From positions 128,297,277 through 128,361,276 of the forward strand of contig CATIUR010000005.1 of assembly GCA_949592205.1 (NCBI GenBank): DNA of 64,000 bases, read 5' to 3'. This stretch comes from Helichrysum umbraculigerum. Its lineage: Eukaryota > Streptophyta > Magnoliopsida > Asterales > Asteraceae. The translations under genes and the position numbers were made by a program. Below the pieces are notes generated by a model, which was given only the letters and a program-made list of their open reading frames with translations, ran no database searches and was not told the origin of the DNA. Position 1 is the stretch's first letter. Each line of letters starts with the position of its first letter. Shown here piece by piece: positions 22,322-32,186 of the stretch.

Positions 22322-23410
22322 ATGCCTCCTCGACGACAAATCATGCTTACCGAAGCCGAAGTCGCGGGCCTAATTGCCCGTAGTGTGGCCCAAGCTCTAG
22401 CTACCCGAACTTCAGCCCCTGGTAGCGAAGATACCGCTAATACTGGACCACAACCCAAAACCTGCACCTACAAAGACTTCCAAAACTGCAAACCCTTAGG
22501 CTTTGCAGGTACTGAAGGAGCGATCGGTCTGATTCGCTGGACCGAGAAAATAGAATCCGTGTTCCTCATCTGCAACTGCAAGGAAGAGGATAAAGTTAAG
22601 TTTGCCACCAGTACCTTTTCTGACATCGCCCTTACTTGGTGGAACACATATGCACAGACGGTGAGCGTTGCTGAGGCTTACAAAATACAGTGGGATGAAC
22701 TGAAGCTTATGCTGAGGGGCGAGTACTGCCCAAGAGATGAGCTGAAACAGCTAGAAATGGAATTCTGGAATCACAAGATGCAGGGTGATGACATCACCGG
22801 ATACACCAACCGCTTCCACCAGCTGGCACTCTTGTGCCCATCCATGGTTGATCCTGAATACAAAAGGATCGAAAAATACGTTGATGGACTTCCCGAGCGA
22901 CTTCAGGACCTAGTAACTTCGTCCAAACCAGGAACCATTCAAAGCGCCATTCGCATGGCACATGAACTGACGGCCAATTCTGTTCGCCGTGGCACCACTT
23001 CTGCCTCATCTGCAAACAAACGCAAATGGGAAGTAACTCCCCACCCATCCAACCCTACCTCCGACAAAAAGCCCGCAACCGCCTTTACCAAGGAACCAAA
23101 GGTTTACAGGGGGAGCAAGCCTTACTGTTCCGAGTGTGGTATACACCACGAGGGCCCCTGCCCCTGCGCCAACTGTAAGAAATTTGGGCACCTGGCCCAA
23201 GACTGCCAAATCAACACTACTAGTACCAACACCAGCGCACCCAAGACTTGTTATGAGTGCAACGGTACCGGGCATTTCAGAAAGGATTGCCCAAAGCTGA
23301 AAACTCGAACCAACTATACAAGGAGTAGGGCTTACGTAATTAACGCTAGGGAGGAGGACCCGAACCCGAGACTCTGTGATTTACTCAACCCGGGTACGCT
23401 CATTCTTTAA
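22322..23410 (+). CDS. Gypsy gag, stand-alone (element A)
   Basis: A 362-codon uninterrupted gag. It is similar throughout to the gag of element B: MPPRRQ start, TYKDFQNCKPLGF, GAIGLIRWTEKIESVF, and two CCHC knuckles (CANCKKFGHLAQDC, CYECNGTGHFRKDC). It stops soon after the second knuckle, where protease would begin, and only about 140 bases separate its stop from the polypurine tract. Pol has therefore been deleted cleanly while gag remains open, as in TR-GAG elements that supply their own capsid and borrow pol in trans. Confidence 0.92.
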   Translation: MPPRRQIMLTEAEVAGLIARSVAQALATRTSAPGSEDTANTGPQPKTCTYKDFQNCKPLGFAGTEGAIGLIRWTEKIESVFLICNCKEEDKVKFATSTFSDIALTWWNTYAQTVSVAEAYKIQWDELKLMLRGEYCPRDELKQLEMEFWNHKMQGDDITGYTNRFHQLALLCPSMVDPEYKRIEKYVDGLPERLQDLVTSSKPGTIQSAIRMAHELTANSVRRGTTSASSANKRKWEVTPHPSNPTSDKKPATAFTKEPKVYRGSKPYCSECGIHHEGPCPCANCKKFGHLAQDCQINTTSTNTSAPKTCYECNGTGHFRKDCPKLKTRTNYTRSRAYVINAREEDPNPRLCDLLNPGTLIL

Positions 23411-23542
23411 TTACCCGCATTGCTTAACAACTTACGTATTTTGTCTTGCGTTCTATGTGCTTTCCTAGATCCTAAGTACACAATAGGATTAGGAACCGAC
23501 CAACTACTACTTCGAACAAATTTCGGGACGAAATTTTATTAA

Positions 23543-23553
23543 CAAGGGGAGAA
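23543..23553 (+). other. Polypurine tract of element A
   Basis: caaggggagaa directly before the right LTR. The preceding tttcgggacgaaatt is also found before the tract of element B. Confidence 0.85.
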
Positions 23554-26450
23554 TGTAACAACCCCAAAATTTGGGTAAATTTAAAATTTTCCTAATTGCG
23601 TGTTTATTACTTGTATTTAATATGAAATAGGATTAAATACCTTACTTACTTATATATATATATATGCATGGAATATATGTATATATACGCGTATACGATT
23701 CGTACAAATATCGTATAAAACAACAATTGTACAAATTTCATACACTGATAAAACAATTATTAAATAATGTGAAATTATTTAATTACTTTGATTATTACTT
23801 TATATTATGTTTATAATATAACGAAAACGTACGATTTAACCAAAACGTCACCGAACTCTCCGAAAACTCGACCAACCGACAAAACAAAACAAAGTTATGA
23901 TTTATAACTTGAAAACTAGTATTTTGGTAAAATACTACAACTAAATTATCGTGTAATATTTCGTATTTTGAAACGTATATTTAATCGCGTATAAAATTAT
24001 TTTTACGTTTAAACGACCGGGGAAACGAACACCGCACGGAGCGCAAACACGGAGGAACAAAATTTGGTGAGATCCACACTTGGTGGACCCCACCCAACCG
24101 GCCCAAGGGTCAAGGGGACAACCCCCTCACCCTTCCCTCCTCACTTCTTCACTTACACACTCAAACCCAAACCCACACCCTCATCATTCTCTCTTTCTCT
24201 CTCTCTACGGTTTCTCTCTCTCTCTCTAAAACTTCATCCTCAAAATCCCCTAAAAACACCACAAAAACACCTCGAAGGTCCATACCCGTTTGGAGAAAAG
24301 CGATCACGAGAACGAGGGCTACAATCGTATCTTTTCGGATTTTCGTTTCGACAACTTTGTAAGTTTTCCGGCGACCCGAAACTTTTCCGATTACTTTTAT
24401 TTTGCTAGATAAATGTTTCCCTAGCTTAGTGATGTCCAAAAATATACTCGAAACGCGTTTTTGAACACTTTTACGAAAATGTCGGTTTTGGTCATTTTAA
24501 ATAAAACGACACCTCGAACATTAAAAATGACATCCAACAATTTTTATGAACTCTACATAACATATTAAAACTTGTGTAAAAGTTTCAGACCCAACGGAAC
24601 TCGTTAGACACGTTTTCGACACGAATCAAAATCTGACCAGAGGTAAGTGTCGCATGGCTCACGCCAGTTATGCGACACTTCGCTTTAGTGACGCATAGGT
24701 CACGACTCGTCCATACACGACACTACATAAGTGTCGCTATCATATAACGTTCGGCAGAAACTATAACACTTTCGGTAGAAATAACACGACACTACATAAG
24801 TGTCGCTATCATATAACCTTCGGCAGAAACTATAACCTTCGGCAGAAACTATAACCTTCGGCAGAAACTATAACCTTCGGCAGAAACCTTAACCTTCGGT
24901 AGAAACTATTCGGCAGAAACCATAACTTTCGGCAGAAACCTATAACTAGCAGTTTTAACTATAACAATTTAAATACGATACAACGATACCCGAATACGTA
25001 CAAGTTTATACTAAACTGAACGTGAGATTTCACTCACACCCGCACACGAGTTGACACTCGAAACACTTAGGAGTTTGCACTACAACAAACATACACTTGT
25101 ACACTACACGGGATTGCACCCGATACGAACTTACAAGTTTACCCACTAGTTACGTGCTGGATTACACGTTAACTGATACGAACTTACATACGAATACTTA
25201 CGAGGTTTCACTCGTACCCTTTGGGGACTAAGCCCATTGGAACGTACACAAACGATACATGTTGTAATACAAACAAACGATCATACGAGTATACTTTACA
25301 ACTGTACAACTACTATGAATACATAATAATAATGGATGGAATTATTATTATACACCGATAACAAACGAACCGTACAACTTTTATACAAACTACGATTTAC
25401 AAACGATTACAAACTTACAAACAAACTAATGGACATTAACTAGTTTGGGAACAACTAGCATGGATACTTTACAAGTATTCCATTTACTTACTAAACCTTA
25501 TGCGTATTAGGACGCTAAGGGTTGCTAAATCGGGAATACTACTTGCTTACTTAGTACATCGTCTGCCAGACTCAGGTGAGTCTTACAGCCCCTATTTTAC
25601 TGTTTTATACCGGGGGTGAGATGCATTACTCGTTTTCCTAAAACTAATAAAAGCCGAGTTAACGCATGATTTGCATGACTTGCGATCATGGTAGCTTTGG
25701 ATGTTTTCTTACTTGTTCAATATAAATGTTTGATTTATATTCACTGATGTACGAATAATTACTGTTGTTAAACTCCTACTCTGTTGTCTCATGACAACGT
25801 ATGATTTGCATGCCCTGCAATCATTTCTGAGGGAACGATCTGCATGTCCTGCAATCGTTACTCGTTGGATAGCTATGTAAGGTTTGCATGTCCTGCAACC
25901 ATTTACTGATGTACGGTTTGCATGTCCTGCAACCACTTATTTATATACGGTTTGCATGTCCTGCAACCACTCACTTATATACGTTTTGCATGACCTGCAA
26001 CCACCCACTTACAAATGTTATGCATGACCTGCAATTGTTACTTATGTACTGGATTATGATTTTACAAATATTACTGGTGTGATTAAACTGTTTATTTACT
26101 TACAAACCTGTGAGATTCACCAACCTTTTTGGTTGACCGTTTTAGTAATGCTTCTCAGGTACACAGCATCAGTAGGGATGCCCAGCAGGATAAGCTTACT
26201 TAGCTCGAGTCGCATGCATTTACAAGCTTGGAGATTTTATTACATTACTTTTGTACTAGTTGTTATGTATTAGAATCTCTAGGAATTTACTTGAACTCGA
26301 GCTTGTATTTTGAAACTACTTATGTATTAATGTAATAACTTTTCGAACGTCTCATTTAGAGTCGTTCACTGTATCCTTTGTGCTTGTGATTATTGATTAG
26401 TAACACCCAAAACACCGCTTCCGCAAACTGTTAAATTTGGGGGTGTTACA
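23554..26450 (+). repeat. Right (3') LTR of element A
   Basis: 2,897 bp, TGTAACAACC to GTGTTACA, followed by the target duplication catgg (26451-26455). One fewer 19-bp minisatellite unit than the left copy; no other length difference. Confidence 0.95.
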
Positions 26451-28622
26451 CATGGGAACATTTTTGGTAACGAGGGACTCTCGGTTTATATCCTTCCAAG
26501 CATCTTCGATTTGTTTGTGCAACATTTCACAGGCGTACTCCTCGGTGACATCATGTTGCTTCATGTAAATTTCAACACTCGAAGGAAAATATTTTTGTTG
26601 TTCCCGCTCCCTCTACAATATCATTAACAAAAGAATGTGAGATATATACCAACACAATAAATCGGTATATATCTTTGTACGTAGTAAATATTAGAAAAGG
26701 AAATGATATGATGTACCTTGTCACTTGCAATGTCATTTGCGAGTCTACCAATTATCGATACATCTTTGAATATAGGTGGTTCAGTGTGAGCCCACTTGAC
26801 CACCTCATTTGTGACAACATCTCCCATGCCAAGGAAAAATGACGTTACAAGCGTATTACCGCCGCCACTCGTGAATCCAATTAACGCATGCTCTTCTGGA
26901 GTTGGAATGTATCCCTCATTCAGGCATTTCGCTTCCATAAAGTAACCTCTAATGAAGTCTTTTGTCTGTACATGAAAATACTGTTACAAGGTTCTACACG
27001 ATCGATCTTAGTAATGCAATATATCATGAACAAAAGATGATGAAACTTACAAACTCTTTGGCACACTCAATAAGATCCCTTTTTCCCTCATTGGCGATGA
27101 ATTCTTCCATTTCTTGAAAGATATCCATTAATCTTTGGTATAATATTTTCATGTAATCTGGAAGAAACTCTAAGCATTGAATGGACCACCTATATATATG
27201 GTGAGAAAGTTGGTTTATTAGATTAAAAATAGTTTTAATATAAGCTAGCTAGCACGAGTTCGTTGTATGGTGAGAAAGTTGGTTTATTAACTTTATTAGA
27301 TTAAAAATGATTCTAATTGTATGTTGATACCTTTCAATTGCTTCACTGAAGATCGTAACTTCTTCGTATGTACCATAGGAATCATAGGTATCGTCTATTG
27401 CAGTTAACAATATACAAAGTTTTGTTACGAAAATTCGAGCACGAGAATACTGTGGATCACAGCATAACCCTATTCCCCAAAAGTAGAGCTCAACCACCCT
27501 ATCTCTTGCATAAGGTAGATTTTTTGAGACATCAAAACCTTTCCACCACCTACGAAAAGTTAATAAACATTAACAAAATAACCATTCAAAATTATTAAGA
27601 GAAAAGGGGAAGTATATATGGAACGCATGCTTTGAGTTATACTCCGTATTAGATAATTATGTAAATATCAAGAAGAAAACATATGATGGATTTTATAGGT
27701 ATATATATGTACATGCAAAGTTGGCTAAGCTCCTTCTTGTGTATTGATTGGCGCAAGTTAAAGCTTAACTTTGCAAGTTTAAGTAAAGCTTTATTATGAG
27801 ACTCTTTCTGTTGGTAGAAAGGAAAGTAGTGTAACGCCTCTAGTATTGGCATCTTTTTCCGTAGAGGTTGCTTTAGTGCCTCTTGTATTTGGGTAGAAAA
27901 CGTAGAGTTGATCCACAGAGTATCATTTGCTATATCTTTAAGACGAGATCTTATAAAAACAAGAGCATCGTCTAGTACAACTTCGCCTTGTACCCTCATA
28001 TAGGTTGCCTCATACAACTCAAGCATGCGATCAATATCGTTCGCTGAGGATTCCTTAGAACTTCCCATATCTTCCTTATAGTTATTAAAAATATCTGTAC
28101 ATAAAGTTGATACAAGTTCATTAGCTTCGTTTGCAAAATATAATTAACTATGCAAATTTTTGGAGACTCACCACATGAAACATAAAAGCCTTGTTGTAGC
28201 AAGAGTCGAAACCAAAGGAAAGAGCTACCACCATTCCATTTGTCACCATATGTGTCATAAATATATTTCAAGGCTTGCTCGATTTCATCTTCAAAGTGAT
28301 AAGCTACATCAAGGCGTTGGATCACATCAATTATCTTCAGCAACTTTGTAAGTTCAGTTGGAACATCCAAAGCCATTTTTAAGTCTTTCCGCACTTCTAT
28401 CTTCAAATCTTCAATTTCTTGTTTCACGAGCTCGTCATGCTCCGCTTGCTATAGTTAATCATTAGTTCATAACAAAATCAAGCAGCAAATTAAACTAAAA
28501 GACTGAACTTTGAAGATTATATGTAATTCCGTTACCTCATTGTAGATAAGAAACTGATCACCCCATATACTAGGAGCAAATCTGGCAAGGGGGCGAACAA
28601 CATCCTTTTGTTCAAGAGACAT
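26451..28622 (-). pseudogene. Sesquiterpene synthase (TPS-a), exons 1-6 and 5' part of exon 7, disrupted
   Basis: Minus strand. Exons: 28622-28536, 28448-28172, 28094-27713, 27549-27331, 27189-27051, 26965-26717, 26612-26451, then 8466-8326 beyond the insertion. All introns have GT..AG ends and phases fit, giving 551 codons, the usual length for a cytosolic sesquiterpene synthase without transit peptide. Key motifs are intact: RPLARFAPSIWGD at the N terminus, RDR (264-266), DDTYD (301-305) and NDIASDKRE (445-453), which bind Mg2+ and farnesyl diphosphate. Resemblance to Asteraceae caryophyllene/germacrene-type enzymes is recalled, not searched; the product is unknown. The sole visible break is element A after codon 505, removing the last 46 residues. 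A read-through protein would add 17 LTR-encoded residues, then TAA (26397-26399). Confidence 0.95.
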
Positions 28623-28703
28623 ATATTTTTTATTTTTGTTTCCAATGGAGTACTATATATGATAAATGAATTAGATTGCTGTTATTGTGATTTGAGTAAA
28701 GGA

Positions 28704-28711
28704 TATTTATA
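28704..28711 (-). promoter_or_regulatory. TATA box of the terpene synthase gene
   Basis: The minus strand reads TATAAATA within ctctataaatatcc, 81 bases upstream of the ATG, leaving room for a 5' UTR of roughly 50 bases. Confidence 0.7.
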
Positions 28712-29057
28712 GAGAGCCGGATGATACCTAATTAACCTTATGCGTAGCGTCTTTGATTATTTTATTTCTACTTATGGCATAATGAATAATCGGCAATATC
28801 TTATGAACTTTGAACCGTACTTTTTTGACATTTTTTTTTGTCTTAATATAAAGAGTTCCGATCCCTTACAAGTATCATGACAAATGATTACATGAGTTCC
28901 TGATATTACCTTGCGAGAATTAGAAGTCATATTCATTGTGATGATCGATACATTACGATTTTTTATCTGTATATCGTTAATATGTTTTACATTGTTGTAC
29001 ATTATTTACATCATATAACATATTTAATGATGTGCGGTTAATAAATAGTAACTGATA
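28712..29057. other. Upstream region of the terpene synthase
   Basis: AT-rich sequence expected to hold the gene's proximal promoter. No specific factor site is convincing by eye. Confidence 0.4.
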
Positions 29058-29230
29058 TACTCCCTCCGTCCCAAAATAATTGTCCAGTATTCTATTTTGG
29101 GATGTCTTAAAACTATTGTTCACTTTTAATTTCAACCAATCAAAAAGGGTTTTAGTGGGTAGATATTGATCCATATTGGTTGACACAGTAATCAATATAC
29201 TTTGTTAAAAATGTACATTTCAATTGTAGA
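29058..29230. mobile_element. One-ended Stowaway-like MITE remnant
   Basis: Starts tactccctccgtccc, the standard Stowaway/mariner MITE terminus, followed by aaaataattgtcc and a partially inverted copy (attttgggatg). The opposite terminus is not found, so the right limit is approximate. Confidence 0.5.
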
Positions 29231-31102
29231 CAACGAGTGATTTTTAACCCGCGCATTGCGACGGGAATTTTTCAAAATAAAGAATAAAAAAATAGTCACC
29301 GATATGAAAATGAAATCTATAAAAGTTTGCATAATTCATATAAATATAGAGTGCATATATAAGTCGTGTAGATATTGAGATTGTATAGTTTGAATAATCA
29401 AAGTCGATAGTAAAAAACAATTCAATTTCTTGTTTCCTGTACAATGGTGATGTAAAACTAATACACCCAAATTCGAAAATCCAAATCAATCATACATTAT
29501 AAAAGTTCACACACACTCCATTCAAACAAAAGATGTATCATAAAATATATTTTTATTTTCTTAAAAAACAATTTAACTATATAAAGCTATTGTTATAATT
29601 CCAAGCATTAAAACAAAATAATTGACATTTGTGATACTATTTTAATTTTATTATTAATATGCATCATAATATAATTAGATTTTGAGAAGCAAATTGAAAC
29701 TTATAAATGGAAGTTAAGTAATATTCCATATGTAACAGGTTATAGTTCTTGTACAAAAGTTAAAAATGTGCAAAAGTTTTATGCTCAATACCATGTGACG
29801 TAGGATCCAACTATCAAAACATATTGTATGCACTTTCTCATATATGAATAAAAATATAGTATAACCATATATGTTAGTCATTTTTCAAATTGAATAAGAT
29901 AATATCAAGTTTTATACAAGTAATAATTTTTTTTTTTTTTTGTTAACTTGTGCAATGGCATTAGAACTTAGAAGTATCGTTTATAAAGTCGAAATGATTA
30001 TCGAACTAATAATTATATAGGCCTTCCTTATATAATATAATCGTGACTAAGTGACTTATTTATAATAAACTAATAGTGTAACTTAGGACTAACCGGGTTG
30101 CAGCTCTATTAAAAACTTTAAAAGAGTTATCAAACAAAAATGACACTATGTTAAATAAAACTCAATTGATAATTTTTTTATCATATTAAGTTAAGTAATT
30201 AATTAATAGATAACAATTAAATTATTTGAAAGCTTATATCGGTAAAATATATGCAATTTACAAAATATAAAATTTAAAAATATAGATAAGATATAGAATT
30301 CTATAGTTTTATTTAATTATTATTTAATGGTAGAGTAAAACAGCTACAACAAAAATAGAGTAAACTATTTTTCATAGTTATTCATATAGCTTTAAAGAAA
30401 AAAAGAAAAGAAAAAATTTCTATTCATTTAATAGTAACTCTCATTTACCTTCTTGGTAAATGTAGGAGGCTTCAATTAAACAAGGAATACGAATTACTAC
30501 CTTTACTCAACTAACTATTTTATTTTCTAAAAAGGCGTATATAAAGTTGTTATTTTGGATTTAATACTTTTATTAACTTTGGTATATATAAACAGAATTT
30601 TTAATAAAGAAATCACTCTTCAATAATTTTAATTCTACTTTTAATTTGTAGCTTGATTAATGACACAAAAGTATAGTGGGTAAGTTTTATGGTGATAGAT
30701 AAATTTCATCACTATTTTTGATAAATTCATCATTAGTGTGCATCATTTGTTTATACAGTACAACACTTTAATGTGTATTCTTGATGGATCTATCAAATAT
30801 ATAGGTGGAAATATCATTACCCAAGTTTTATACGTGTATACCTCGAAAGTTGGCTAAGACCACTTTCATTGGTAGATTGAAAATGACGGGTCACTTTGTG
30901 CCATGATGACGGTGTCTTGATTCACCGTATATTTTAAACAAAGCAGAACGAAGGTGTCAATTAAACTCAAATCAAATTTCTATTTCTATAATCAAATCAT
31001 GCATACAATTATACGACCATTAACACACATATAGGCAAGAGAACCTATCAATTAATAGTATAGTATAGTAAGTTGATCCAGATTGTCTCCGATGAGTAAT
31101 AA
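29231..31102. other. Long AT-rich intergenic region
   Basis: No gene, tRNA or complete element was recognised. It contains a GC-rich hairpin (29249-29266) in otherwise AT-rich DNA and a poly-T tract near 29928-29941. Confidence 0.4.
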
Positions 31103-31227
31103 TAGCATTCCCAACGGCATCCGTCGAAATCCGTACACCGATGGCACGGAGCCATTGGTTCCGTCCGTCGATTTTAGCCTTCGGTTAACCGACGCTCCAT
31201 CGGCTTAGAGTGTGGGGTCATGTGGGG

Positions 31228-31229
31228 TC

Positions 31230-31263
<34 letters not shown>
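31228..31263. repeat. (GA)n microsatellite
   Basis: About 36 bases of alternating ga in the probable 5' leader of the Myb/SANT-like gene. Confidence 0.95.
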
Positions 31264-31265
<2 letters not shown>

Positions 31266-31455
31266 GTTAGATAAAAAAAATTGAAATTTAAAAAAACAAC
31301 GGCTACGTAGCCGTTTTTTTATTTTTAAAAAAATATTTATAGAATCCACTTTTTCACTATAAATAAACACCACATTTTACCCTTTATTCACACTATAATT
31401 CACTACAATTTTAATATCTTGTACACATTTCACACATCACAATTCTCACTACACC

Positions 31456-32186
31456 ATGTCTAAAAACAACAAATCCAAACCCAAATCCAAATCCAAACCC
31501 AAATCCAAATCCAAATCCAAACCAAATGTGCAACAAGATATTGAAAAAGTTATGTGTCAAAATTTGTTAAACAATCTGATAACAAACCAACCACCAGCTA
31601 CGAGATCGTTCTCCTCTCAATCAAACTACGCCGGCCTCCTCGTCTCAACCTACGGGATTTGCACAATTCGTACCCATTGCGAATCCTTACTCCATTTCAC
31701 CTGACGACCCGCGAAACAACTACGAACATCAAGGGTGGTACCAAAGCCCCAAATTTTGTTAAACAATCCGATAACAAACCAAATGTGCAACAAGATATTG
31801 AAAAAGTTATGTGTCAAAATTTGTTAAACAATCCGATAACAAACCAATTAACCACCAGCTACGAGATCGTTCTCCTCTCAATCAAACTACGCCGGCCTCC
31901 TCGTCTCAACCTACGGGATTTGCACAATTCGTACCCATTGCGAATCCTTACTCCATTTCACCTGACGACCCGCGAAACAACTACGAACATCAAGGGTGGT
32001 GCCAAAGCCCCAAATTTTGCCAAACCAACAATTTCCAAAAACCCACATTGGTCACATAACCCAAAATTTTCACCGAACATTGGATTTTCACATTATTCAC
32101 CAAACACACCAAACCTGAGCTACCAACACGCTAACTTCTCCGTACCCTAAACATAACAATTACTAGAAAGTTCAGACGAGGCCGAA
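31456..32186 (+). pseudogene. Myb/SANT-like protein gene, N-terminal part
   Basis: Begins MSKNNKSKPKSK with a Lys/Ser/Pro repeat, then a low-complexity Gln/Asn/Pro region (NYEHQGWYQSPKF and variants). A tandem duplication of about 257 bp (31523-31779 and 31780-32030) has shifted the frame, so the original reading is scattered over three frames. It ends at the acidic SSDEAE segment where a TRIM element interrupts it at 32187; the reading resumes with GKPEPKTETQT at about 35950. It resembles the Myb/SANT partner gene of Harbinger elements and related host genes. Confidence 0.6.
31523..32030 (+). repeat. Tandem duplication of about 257 bp
   Basis: Two adjacent copies begin at gtgcaacaagatattg (31528 and 31785), with a few substitutions and a 4-base indel between them. 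The duplication lies inside the Myb/SANT-like coding region and breaks its frame. Confidence 0.9.

Larger units (their letters stand above)
8472..26450 (+). mobile_element. Gypsy element A: gag-only LTR retrotransposon, contains nested element B
   Basis: LTRs begin TGTAACAACC and end GTGTTACA. The 5-bp target duplication catgg (8467-8471, 26451-26455) is intact. Left LTR is 8472-11384 plus 21455-21457, interrupted by B; right LTR is 23554-26450. After removing B and its TSD copy, the element is about 7.9 kb. It has a primer site at 21461, one gag ORF (22322-23410) and a polypurine tract at 23543-23553, but no protease, RT or integrase. This is the structure of a TR-GAG-type non-autonomous element. 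The LTRs have equal length apart from one 19-bp minisatellite unit, pointing to recent insertion. Confidence 0.95.

Noticed and set aside
22282..23275. Minus-strand ORFs opposite gag of element A
   Set aside because: Antisense shadows of the gag coding region.
31554..32150. 198-codon ORF with two repeated segments as a novel repeat protein
   Set aside because: The repeat arises from the DNA tandem duplication and this frame differs from the one matching the Myb/SANT-like protein; the open frame is probably accidental.
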